Assembly (NCBI GenBank): GCA_943704495.1
Contig: CALSCR010001727.1
Location: 6,777-33,439 of the forward strand
DNA from: Pigoraptor chileana
Lineage: Eukaryota; Opisthokonta; Filasterea
Direction of reading: 5' to 3'
DNA: 26,663 bases
Of the stretch, positions 17,401-26,663 are shown piece by piece; the stretch's first letter is position 1, and every line of letters starts with the position of its first letter. The notes beneath the pieces were generated by a model, which had not been told where the DNA came from, ran no database searches, and worked only from the letters and a program-made list of their open reading frames with translations. Made by a program: the position numbers and the translations under genes.

Positions 17401-20400
17401 GCAAGTGTCGCTTGAAAAGTCGGTCTTGGAGAAGCCGTTTGTGTCGTACGAGGACATTGCTGTTGGTGCCGTTGTTAAGGTGCCCATGGCCGCCTTGTTC
17501 CGTCGGGGTCACGTGGGCATGGAATTGCCTTAATTGCTCTGTCTTCATTGTCTTTGCTTGCTTTGGTTTGCAATGCCGTGCCTTGCCTTAATCTCATGCA
17601 TATTTCTTTGTCTTACCTCGCTTCAGGGTACGGTGATTACAGTCGAGCCCTTTGGGATGCTGGTGCAGGTGACGGACCACATCCGCGGTCTGTGCCCCGC
17701 CCTCCATCTTGCCGATGTTCCCACGCAGAAGGCGAGCAAGAAGCTCAAGGAAGGCGCAGAGGTCGAGTGCAGGGTGGGTATCGCATGCGTGTGCTGGCGA
17801 TGCAATCGGTCGGCCCACCTGAGAGGCATCTTTGGTGGGAAACCCATGGGTGTGATGCATGCATGGTGATCTCCGCCTTGCCTTGCCTTCATCAAGTATT
17901 CACTGTTGTCGGGGTTGGATTGGGCCTGATTGGTGTCTTGCAACACACGCAGGTGTTGAGTGTGTATCCCCAGCGCAAGCGGTTGCAGTTGACCCACAAG
18001 AAGACGCTCGTGACGTCAGACCTCCCGATCATTCAATCTTTTGAGTCTGCGACGCCCGGAATGATGACCCACGGAGTCATCACTGCCATGCGCACCTTTG
18101 GCTGCATTGTCACATTCTACGGAGGCGTTCGGGGCCTCATCCCAACACGCGAACTCAGGTGGGAACGTGTGCGTGGGTTGTGCCGCGTCGTATGCGAATG
18201 GGATGTCCTGCTGTTAATGCTGACGGAAGCTCGTGCTCCCGGTGGTCTATTTGCTCCCCAATCCATTCATTATATTAATTGTGTGCGCTTACTGCCGTGC
18301 ACACCGGTCTCACCGCGAGCAGCAACGAGCGCATTGTGGATCCTGCTGCGATGTTCTACCTGGGACAGGTAGTCAAGTGCCGCGTCCTGAACAGTTCGCC
18401 TGCCGACAAGAAGATGACTCTGAGCCTGCGGGTGCGTGCTTCCGTGCTGCCGTGCATGCGCGCATGAATGTGCTGTGCTGTGTTGCGTGTGTGCTTGCGA
18501 TCCCTGCCACAAAGGCCACTAATCGCTGCTCATGCCCCCCGCCCCTCTCTCATGCCCACCGTGCAGCTCCCTTCCTCTGGGTCGGATGCGAATGCGCAGC
18601 AGCGGCCAACGGCAACCCATCAAATTGGCGATGTAAGTGATTCCAGTTTGATGCGCTCAAATGAATAACTATGCTGTGTGTTGGCTCTACGAGGGATGCT
18701 CAACCCAACTTGCTCATCGCAGATTGTGCCGGTGACAGTAGACGCTGTTGTTGCCAATACTCTCCACGTCACGACGGCTGCGGGCGTGCCTGGCGTCATT
18801 GAGATGGCGCACATGTCGGACCATGCCAGCCACTGCCAGCGCCTACTCGCCCTCTACGGACGCCCCGGAACCGCAATTGCAAGGGCCCGTGTTCTCGACA
18901 GGGACTCAAAGCGCATTGTATCCACCACACGCACGCACTTTGCTTGCATGTAACGCGTTGTTTCACTGCACTGAATTTGGCGGGTGTCGTGTGGCTGTGA
19001 ACAATTGCTATTATCTTGACCCACTCTCTGATGCGCATGTGTCACAACAGGCACTCACACTCAAAGCATCGCTGTTGACGGACGAGTCGAGTGCGTGCAC
19101 CAAGCAAGCAGACCTCGCTGTCGGTGCGGCAATGCACGGTTACATCCGGGCGCTCATGCCTTACGGATGTTTTGTGGCCTTTCCCTACGGCATTGTTGCT
19201 CTGTCCCCACTTGCGGTAAGCACGCCGTGATTAATTGTTGCTGTGTGTGTGAGTGTTTGTGTGGGTGGGTGTGGCTGTCTGCATTCACGCCGCATCACAC
19301 GCATGATGCATGCCCTCACAATGCTCGTCCGCGTTTTAATCACGTGCCATCCACCGCACTGTCCGCATTCCGCGCACCACAGCAACTGGCGGATCGTTTT
19401 GTAAGCGATGCTGCGACTGTGTGTTCTGTTGGCCAGTCGGTCCGTGCTGTTGTCACGGAGGTCGGCAGCAATGGCAAGGCCCTCGTGTCCCTCAAGCCCT
19501 CTGTCGCCGGCCCCGTCTGCAGCGCGCACCTCGAAGCGCTGTTTGCCGAGGGCGCCGAGCTTGCCCGGGGGGGACCCGTCTCCCGCAATGCCGCCGCGCG
19601 CACATTCCTCGCGGGCTGTCGCGTGGGCGCCATTGTCGAGGGGGAGGTCGATTCCGTCAAGGACTTTGGGACCTTCTTCAAAATATCCGCCGATGTTAAG
19701 GGATTCGCAACAAACGAGCATTTGAACGGTGCGTGACATTGTTTTTGCGCTGTCAGTGTGTGTGGTCGGTTGGGTACTTTGCGGTCCATGGCTGACATCA
19801 ATATGGGTTCCACTGGGCCGAAAACGACTCGCAGGTCTCACCTTGCGGATGGGCGATAAGGTCAGGTGCTTTGTCGTCGACATTGATTTCGAAAACGGAG
19901 TGCTCGATGTGTCGCTGAAGCAGGAACTCGTGGATAGCGTTAAAAAGGCCAAAAAGGTGCGCTTTTGTGGCGATTTGCCTTTCCTTGAATATCTCTGCGC
20001 TCGTTCTCCTGATCCCATCCTCCCTAATTGTGTAGAAGAAGCAAGGGTGGATACGGATGTGTTGTGAGCGTCTTTGGTGTTGTACGGGGCACTGTGATGT
20101 GCACTCTGTGTTTTATTTGGCACTAATGCGGCTGCATGCGCTGCGCAGGGCGACGCTTATGCGCGGCTGTCGCACAAGGACGCCAGCCAGCTGGACGCCG
20201 TCGTGGAGCTCGTCAAGGAGGATTATCTCGTTCTTAGCGTCCCCACACTTCCGGGCGTTCTCGGAGTGGCCGCACCCAACCTGCACAACGACCTCGCCAA
20301 GCCCTTTCTTCGCTTCAAGTGCGGACAGCGCGTGCGTGCGTCAGTGCTATGCGTGCTTGCACCCAAGGAGAACGTAGCCTGGCGCCTTATTCTCTCGCAC

Positions 20401-23400
20401 TCTGCCGCCGTCCCCGATGTGCGCGTTGGACGAAAGGGAGCAACAGCGGGTGACGATGTCTCTGTGGGCGCGACCGTGAGCGTCACTGTGAAGGCTGCAA
20501 AGGATCTCCAGCTCAACGTTGTTGGCCCCGGCGGTCTCAAGGGCCGCATCCACGTGACCGAAATCACCGACGCGCCGCCGTCCGGATGTGACGTCCTCGC
20601 GACCCATGCTGTTGGCGCCGTTGTCAGCGCAAAACTCATTGGCTTCCATGATTCAAAGTCGCACACTTTTCTGCCCGTCTCACGAACCGTCAGCGGTGTC
20701 AAGCCAATGGCCGAGTTTTCGACCAGGGAAAGGTGCGTACTGAGCTTGTGTGGGTGTGAGTGCGAGTGAATGCAGTGCGACAAAGCTGGTGTGCGAGTAT
20801 GACATGTGTGCAACAAATATGCTGCCATCACTACGTGGTGCTACGCTCTTATCTGATATTCATTCATGACTGAATGTTGGTGTATCGTGTGCATGCGCAG
20901 CGTACTCGCCCTTCCAGACCCAAGCACGGGCCCCGAGCGCCTGTCCATCGCGAGCCTTATCGTTGGTGAGATTGTCAATGGATTTGTGCAGGAGGTTCTG
21001 CCGGACTGCCTATGGGTGGCGGTGTCGGTGGTCACCCGCGGGCGCGTCATGGCCCTCGATGCATCCCTCGACGTCGCGGTGGTTGGCAGCCTTCTCTCGC
21101 ACTTCAAAGCCAAGCAGGCGGTGCGCTGCCGCGTGATTGCCCTGGATGCACAAAAGGGAACGCTCGACCTCTCCCTCACGCACGTCGACGGCACGAATCC
21201 GGAAGCTGCGGTGGGCGATGTCGTTCCTGCGCGCATGAGCAAGGCCATTCCGCACGTCGGCCTTACTGTGCAGCTGCCCGGCGGCCTGTTTGCCCGCGTG
21301 GCCATCACCGACATCAGCGACGACTATGCGCAGAACCCCCTCGCCGAGTACACGCCCAACCGCCTCGTTACAGCGTGTGTTGTGTCTGTCGACGGCGGGA
21401 AGCTCGCAGCGTCCCTGCGACCCACACGGGTTGCGGGCGCTGCACCCGGACGCGATGCCGAGGTGGCGTCGTCGGCGGACGTGGCCCCGGGGCAGCTCGT
21501 GCGCGGGTACGTCAAGGCGATTTCGGAGAGTGGCTGCTTTGTGGCGATTGGGCGCGATGCTGTTGCGCGAGTCATTATTGCAAACCTTTCGGATTCATTT
21601 ATTCGTGACTGGAAGACCGTGTTTGCGCCGGGCCATCTCGTGTCTGGCCGCGTCATCAGGTGGGAATGCGCTGCAGCTGTGCTTGTGGGATGTGGGCGTG
21701 CGCCACATTGCAGGGGCATGTGAAAGGGCAATCGCGCTCGTCTTGTTGGCATTCTTGTCAGTGTTGCGTGTCATATGCAAGCCCCGACTAACTTCTTGCT
21801 GATGCCATCTTCTCTTTTACAGCAACGACAACGGGAAAATCGAGCTGTCCCTGAAGAAGTCCGCCGTGGACCCTGAGGCGTTTGGCAAGCAGCTTACGCT
21901 CGCAAACATTGAGGCTGGCATGAAGTTGCGGGGCCGTGTGCGCAAGGTGGAGACCTTTGGCGTGTTTGTCGCGATTGACAACAGCCGCCTTTCGGGCCTG
22001 TGCCACGTGAGCGAGGTCGCGGACGGGTTTGTGAAGGACCTTTCGAAGGCCTTTGCTGTGGGCGATCGCGTCAAAGCCCTCGTGCTCAAGGTGGACCGCG
22101 CCACAAAGCGCGTGTCGCTGGGCATGAAGCCGTCGTATTTCACGGACGATACCTCTGATGACGACGTCTCTGGTGATGACGCCAACGGGGACGGCAACGC
22201 TGTCAAGGGCAACGGCGACGCCAACGGCAACGAGGACGACGCATCGGCGGGTTCTGAGGATGCGGAAAGCAGCGCAGAGAGCGAGAGCGACGACGGCGAG
22301 GGCAGCGAGGGCAGCGACGATGCGATGGAGGTCGATGGTCTGTCTGATGAGGTGCGTCGATAGTGTGAGGATGCAAGTTTAGTTTTTGTTCCCTTGTGCA
22401 GTGGTCTGCGTCTAATTGTCTCACCGCACCCACTGCGTCTGTTTGTCTCACCGCACTCGCCGCTTCTGTGCCTGATTGCCGGCTGTTTCTGTGCGCAGGA
22501 CGGTGACAGTGGCTCTGATGACGCGCTTGATGATGATGACATTGAGGGCCTGATTGTCACAGAGCCCGCCCCTGATCAGACGTCACGGAAGCGCCGCCGG
22601 GACTCTGACAGTGGGGACGCCCCTCGGCTGAAGGTGGCTGGCGGCTTTGACTGGTCGACGGGCGCGGCGGCTGGTTCCGGGGCGGCAGACGGTGCCGATG
22701 GGGAGTCGAGTGGCGACAGCGAGGATGAGGACGGCGACGGCGACGATGCGACTGGCAGCGCCCGCCGCAGCAAGCGCGCGCGCAAGGCACTGCGCAAGGA
22801 CGAGGAGGAACGCATTGCGGAGGAGGAGGTGGCCATCGGTGGAGGAAACCGCGCGCCGGAAACCGCCGCCGACTTTGAGCGACTGCTTCTCGGGTCGCCT
22901 AACAGCTCGTATCTGTGGATTCAGTTTATGGCCATGCACCTTGCAATGACCGAGGTCGACCGGGCGAGGGGTGTGGCACGTGACGCCCTCGCGCGGATTG
23001 CCGTGCGAGAGGAGGCAGAGCGTCTCAACGTGTGGGTCGCGTGGATGAACCTCGAGAATGCGTACGGCACGGACGAGTCGCTTGCGGGGATCGTAAAGCG
23101 CGCACTCGAGGCCGCCGAGCCGAAGAAGGTCTATGCTCACCTGGCCCAGATATACGACCGGTCCGGCAAGCACGAGGTGAATGTCGTTGGGTCTCTCCGT
23201 TGTAATGCCAGTTGTGTATGTGTGTGCTTGCTGCGATTTGGTAGGTGCGAGTAAGAAATTGCGAGGAATTGTGTGACAGTCTGCCCCGTGCTGATCTGCC
23301 ATCATTCTGCTGTGTGTGCGCCATGTGGCCAATCACCCTGACGTAGGAGGCTGAGCGGGTGCACCAGACGCTTTGCAAGCGCTTCCGCGAGAGCCGCAAA

Positions 23401-23925
23401 TCGTGGATTAACTACGGCCTCTATCTGTTTGTGCGCGGAAACGCCGAGGGTGCTCGTCACGTGCTGCAGCGCAGTCTCAAAAGCCTTCCGAAGCGAAAGC
23501 GTGGGTGTTCAATCCTCTGCGCCTGCTCTATTTTCCTGTCCCTGTCACTCCCTTTGTAGTCTTTGTGCGGCGCTCCATTCGGCTCACTGAGATGACAGTT
23601 GCATCACTGCGCATGCGTGCTGACGATGGCGCCGCCTGTCCCTCTCTGCAGACATTCCGACTATCATCAAGTTTGCGCAGCTCGAATTCAAGCACGGAGA
23701 GCCCGAGCGTGGTCGCACCATGTTTGAGAGCGTCCTGAGCAACTATCCGCGACGCAACGACGTGTGGTCCATCTATCTCGACATGGAGGCGCAGCAGGGA
23801 GACGCCAACATCATCAGGTGTGGCCGCCATGTGCATTTACTGTCGGCTTTTGCTGTCGGTTGGCAGTGTACGATGCTGCAAATAGCGTATCAATGCGCGC
23901 CTGTCTCGCTGGGTTTTGGCGTGCG

Positions 23926-23984
<59 letters not shown>

Positions 23985-24172
23985 GCAGCCGTGCTTACTG
24001 CCCATGCAGGAATTTGTTTGAGCGCGTGATCCACCTCCACCTCTCAACCAAAAAGATGAAGCCGTTCTTCAAACGCTATCTTGACTACGAGCGCGACCAC
24101 GGTACCGAAGCGTCTGTCGAACTCGTCAAGCGCAAGGCGCGCGAATTTGTCGAGTCCAAGATGCAGGAATAG
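14467..24172 (+). CDS. PDCD11: Rrp5/PDCD11: S1- and HAT-repeat pre-rRNA processing factor
   Basis: Twenty-five exons: 14467-14534, 14709-14847, 14999-15142, 15280-15444, 15625-15798, 15924-16047, 16387-16496, 16664-16867, 16998-17192, 17294-17479, 17627-17773, 17953-18158, 18323-18431, 18567-18632, 18723-18917, 19051-19215, 19383-19728, 19835-19956, 20149-20732, 20901-21659, 21823-22351, 22499-23176, 23347-23500, 23652-23817 and 24010-24172. The 5898 bases give 1965 aa (human 1871, yeast 1729), in phase throughout. A basic N-terminus with FPRGG is followed by about 15 S1-like RNA-binding repeats (to about residue 1510), an acidic Asp/Ser/Gly linker with basic nuclear-signal-like patches (SRKRRRDS, RRSKRARKALRK), the conserved APRLKVAGGFDW motif, and HAT/half-TPR repeats from about 1700 to the end (LNVWVAWMNLENAYG, DVWSIYLDMEAQ, FFKRYLDYE). 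Rrp5 acts in the nucleolus, joining the 90S particle through the S1 array and serving both 18S and 5.8S/25-28S rRNA processing. The least certain junction is 19957-20148. Confidence 0.95.
16120..16330. repeat. 20-bp minisatellite in RRP5 intron 6
   Basis: Intron 6 (16048-16386, 339 bases, the longest of this gene) contains tandem copies of a 20-base unit, GGCTTTATGAGGGTGTGTGT. At least four copies are identical at about 16181-16270, with degenerate copies on both sides. It is separate from the exon sequence and ends about 50 bases before the acceptor. Confidence 0.92.
16555..16650. repeat. CT microsatellite and duplicated pyrimidine tract in RRP5 intron 7
   Basis: A (CT)n run at about 16556-16573 is followed by CGTCCTTATCCC. 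A similar CTCTCTCTCGTCCTTGCCC block recurs at about 16636-16652, just before the exon 8 acceptor. The second copy serves as the polypyrimidine tract, and the first looks like a duplicate upstream. Confidence 0.7.
23928..23979. repeat. Pure (AC)26 microsatellite in RRP5 intron 24
   Basis: Fifty-two bases of uninterrupted AC dinucleotide in the last intron of RRP5 (23818-24009), ending about 30 bases before the acceptor. A tract this pure and long is expected to vary in length between isolates. Confidence 0.97.
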
Positions 24173-24302
24173 GGGAGAATGCACGAGAATGTACGGGCCG
24201 GGGTGTCTTGGCGATTAACATGACAGGTGCAGGTGGACAAGACTGTTGAGGAAGAGACTAAAGGCCATGTGACCCGTATACGCACGCATCCTCTTATGCG
24301 AG
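24173..24302. other. 130-base tail-to-tail gap between RRP5 and the DDHD gene
   Basis: The two stop codons face each other over 130 bases. No AATAAA is visible on either strand here, so the two 3' UTRs either are very short or overlap the neighbouring gene on the opposite strand. Confidence 0.6.
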
Positions 24303-26570
24303 TTATATTTCTTCCCCATAAATGCTGCGAAGCACAAATAGCACTGTATCCTCCGATTTCCTGTTTGGTGTTTGTTGGTGTGTTGGTTTGGTGGTGTTTG
24401 GTGTTGGGATTGGGATTGGGATTGAGGAAAGGCGCACATTGGCAAGTGAGCACAAGGTTGATGAAATTCCGAAAGGGGAATTGCAAAGTACCGCTGTGTG
24501 TGCAATTTCAGCAGCGTTCTCATCACCCAAGAAGCTGCAGACGCACGCGCACTCACCAGTACGTAAAGTGCGATCCCAACGAGAACAGATACTCATTGAA
24601 GGACTCGATAGGCTTCTCCTGGAGCACGTGATCGATACGCCGACCGCCGTTGAGGTTGCCGCAGCCCACGACTTTTGCTGGGGGGTCTGTGATCGGAAGC
24701 ACAAACGGCGGCATGTCGCTAGTGAAGTTCAACAAACAGCACTGAAAAGAGCGCACGCACAGACAGACACATATACTGCATACCGACAGCAGACGCAACA
24801 CAAACACACATCGCACAACATGAAGGAACGTAATGCAGGATCACTGGAAATACAATATGTGAGCAAATAGGCTGTGAAAATGCGAACCCCCCCGGCACAC
24901 CCACCACAAATGTCCGACTGGATTGGCACGTCAGCCTCAGGAGTTGGCTGCGGCGCACTCCCAATCACGCGGCTGAGCGACGACCATCCGCTCATGACGG
25001 ATGTGACGAGTCCCTTTTTGATATTCTCACCAAGGCGCGCCAGGTTTTCCTTGACTTCAATGTGCATTCGCTTGCGCCCCTTGTGGTGCGGCACGAGCAC
25101 AGCCTTCTCTGCCGCAGCCGACGGATCCACCAGCGGCTCGATGCGATAGGCGACGGGATCAAAAGGGTGATATATGTTGTACACCGACTGCACGATTCCA
25201 CAAAACCAGGCACGTCACACGGGGCACCATGGGGGTCATTTGGCGAACAAATCAGTCAGACATGCCATCTTCAGACTGAACCCTAAAATGGCTGCACGCA
25301 GAAAACACATCTTCCAACGTTGCAACCATGGCACATCCACACATACATACACACACAGACACACACACACACACACCTTTGTGACTGGTAAGCTGTAGTC
25401 AGCAGCAATGCCATCATGCCCACGCACAGTCAGAAACAGCCCGATTGGAGAGCCGAGTGCAAACAGCGCGTCAACCGAGAAGTCCAACTGAGGATACACA
25501 ACGGATAAAGCCTCATTCTTCACGCGGCTCGTTTGGTGTTGCAGGCGCTTCGTCTTGCTCAAGAACTGTGGAATTACATGCAACAATACACAAACAGCAC
25601 AAAACTCATGAACAAACCGGCCCTACAATCAACATGACATGAGCACATCAGCGCTGTAAAGTGGGGGCATCCACCTTCTTTTTCGTGGCTGCAAGGTCAA
25701 TGTCACCGCCTGCGGTGCGGTCGTATGATGCGCCGGGTGAGCTATCGAGGGGGAGCGGGGATCCAAACGACGGTGAGGGCGAGAGGATGGATGGCTCTGG
25801 CCTTGGGGGGGTGGCGGGGGGATCGAGGGATGCGGACGCGTGGTGGGCAGACGGCGCGGTGATTGGCTGCTGGTCGGCGGGCGACAGGGCACCGCCAAGC
25901 GTGGGCGCCTCCGCAGACACCGACGCACGCGCCGCGGGTGGCAGGGACGACACCTGGTGCGCAAGTATGTCAAAGGCTATGCACGAGCCGAGACTATGGC
26001 CCACCTGCAATGGTGATGGATTGCAACCGAAAAAGAAGAGAGTGGCGTACATGGCTTGAATCACCGTCCGAATAGACAGCATGCAGGAAAATCACATACA
26101 CACAAAAACACACACAATCCCTCACTTACAATCGAGACGCCGCCACGAAAGTTCGGATTGCGCTTGCGAAAGAGTGCGTGGAGGGCGTTGAGTTCGAGTG
26201 CTACCTTGTCGAGAATCATTTGGCAGTAAGGTGGGCTCGTGAAAAAGAGCACGTCGAGGATTGTGTCGTTGATGAACTCGCGGAGGCGGCGGATGCTGTC
26301 GAGCGTAATCTGGCGCAGTTTGCTGCAGTCGACAGCGGTGGCAGTGCAACAAATGCAAATGGGCGATTAGCAGGTTATGGCAGGTGAACCAAGACAATCC
26401 TAGTCCAGACAAGACTGGGCGCTCAACTCCATCATCACAGACACACCTGTCGACGCCACCGTCCACGTGCAGTGCGTCGTGCCACTGTATCGGCAGAAAC
26501 TCGACGCGGCCACCCGTGTGGGACAGATGGGTTCGTGATAGGGCGTTCGCAAGACTTCGCATGTCGTCAA
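24303..26570 (-). CDS. DDHD2: DDHD-domain phospholipase (DDHD2/SEC23IP type), C-terminal part
   Basis: Seven minus-strand exons, the 5' end lying beyond the window: 26570-26447, 26322-26130, 26004-25675, 25565-25377, 25187-24905, 24677-24557 and 24360-24303. They give about 431 C-terminal residues. In order: [23 protein letters not shown]; the nucleophile elbow VGHSLGS, where Ser is the expected catalytic residue; a Pro/Ser/Ala-rich linker of about 90 residues; then the DDHD domain with [63 protein letters not shown] and the end [18 protein letters not shown]2 and its relatives are intracellular phospholipase A1 or triacylglycerol hydrolases working at Golgi/ER membranes and lipid droplets. 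GHSLGS favours DDHD2/SEC23IP over DDHD1 (SHSLG). Unlike animal DDHD2, no SAM domain is visible between the elbow and the DDHD domain. The junction 24905/24677 is uncertain, since an acceptor at about 24715 would add a short segment. Confidence 0.9.
24404..24421. repeat. Three copies of TTGGGA in the last intron of the DDHD gene
   Basis: Three perfect TTGGGA units, flanked by GTTTGGTG-type sequence. On the coding strand they read CCCAAT repeats within a CA-rich stretch close to the acceptor at 24361. They form no longer telomere-like array. Confidence 0.7.
25337..25376. repeat. CA/TG microsatellite at a DDHD-gene donor site
   Basis: A CA-rich tract of about 40 bases on the plus strand. On the coding strand it begins exactly at the donor of the intron after 25377, so the GTGTGT splice site is the first unit of a (GT)n run. 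Confidence 0.85.
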
Positions 26571-26663
26571 CTGTGAGCCAAAACACATTCCAGTGTGTGG
26601 AGCACCGCATTAGAATGTAATACAACAATGTGCGATCATCCCCCTCCCCCCTCCCCCCACCAC
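26571..26663 (-). other. Intron fragment of the DDHD gene at the window edge
   Basis: The sequence upstream of the exon start at 26570 ends with TTTTGGCTCACAG on the coding strand, a plausible acceptor, and matches no conserved part of the family. The exon begins in phase 1, so at least one further 5' exon lies outside the window. The edge itself is a C/G-rich simple tract. Confidence 0.6.

Noticed and set aside
17480-17533. Extension of RRP5 exon 10 through its intron to an early stop (VPMAALFRRG...)
   Set aside because: The GTGCCC donor is weak, but splicing at 17479 to 17627 restores the conserved VVKGTV S1 start, so the intron is real.
24404-24421. TTGGGA repeats as an interstitial telomere
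   Set aside because: Only three units, inside an intron, and neighbouring sequence shows general GT richness.

Overview
The window is nuclear DNA from an intron-rich, gene-dense unicellular eukaryote. I reconstructed six protein-coding genes with 52 spliceosomal introns of about 90 to 400 bases. Almost all introns end in CAG or TAG, and most begin GTG rather than GTA/GTR. The gene set (a FANK1 orthologue, an SLK/STK10 kinase with its PKK-type tail, KCMF1, Rrp5/PDCD11 and a DDHD2/SEC23IP-type lipase) and the animal-like sequence of each gene suggest a unicellular relative of animals, such as a choanoflagellate or other holozoan, or a nearby amorphean protist. Species assignment is inference. 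FANK1 hints at a flagellate.

Layout, left to right: FANK1 (+, 304-2262, 7 exons, complete); an intergenic stretch with a CA repeat; an SLK/STK10-family kinase (+, 3110-10056, 12 exons, 1353 aa); a convergent intergenic stretch; a myosin-tail-like coiled-coil protein (-, 12069-10695, 2 exons, 420 aa); KCMF1 (-, 13666-12317, 5 exons, about 262 aa); an 800-base divergent promoter region holding two CACGTG E-boxes; RRP5/PDCD11 (+, 14467-24172, 25 exons, 1965 aa); and, tail to tail with it after only 130 bases, the C-terminal 430 or so residues of a DDHD-domain phospholipase (-, 26570-24303, 7 exons, 5' end beyond the window).

The exon joins were built by hand from conserved protein sequence plus GT/AG sites. 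Reading phase is preserved through every junction in all six models, which is strong internal support. The weakest joins are the last intron of KCMF1, the E/F junction of the DDHD gene and the intron at 19957-20148 of RRP5.

The genes are ordinary housekeeping or cytoskeletal genes with no evident common pathway, and there is no sign of a mobile element, CRISPR array, RNA gene or novel multi-gene system. The points worth a second look are the 5' splice-site bias, the E-box pair before the ribosome-biogenesis gene, the motorless myosin-tail protein, the phosphosite-like repeats in the kinase linker, an extra terminal S1 repeat in Rrp5, the SAM-less DDHD lipase, and intronic mini- and microsatellites.
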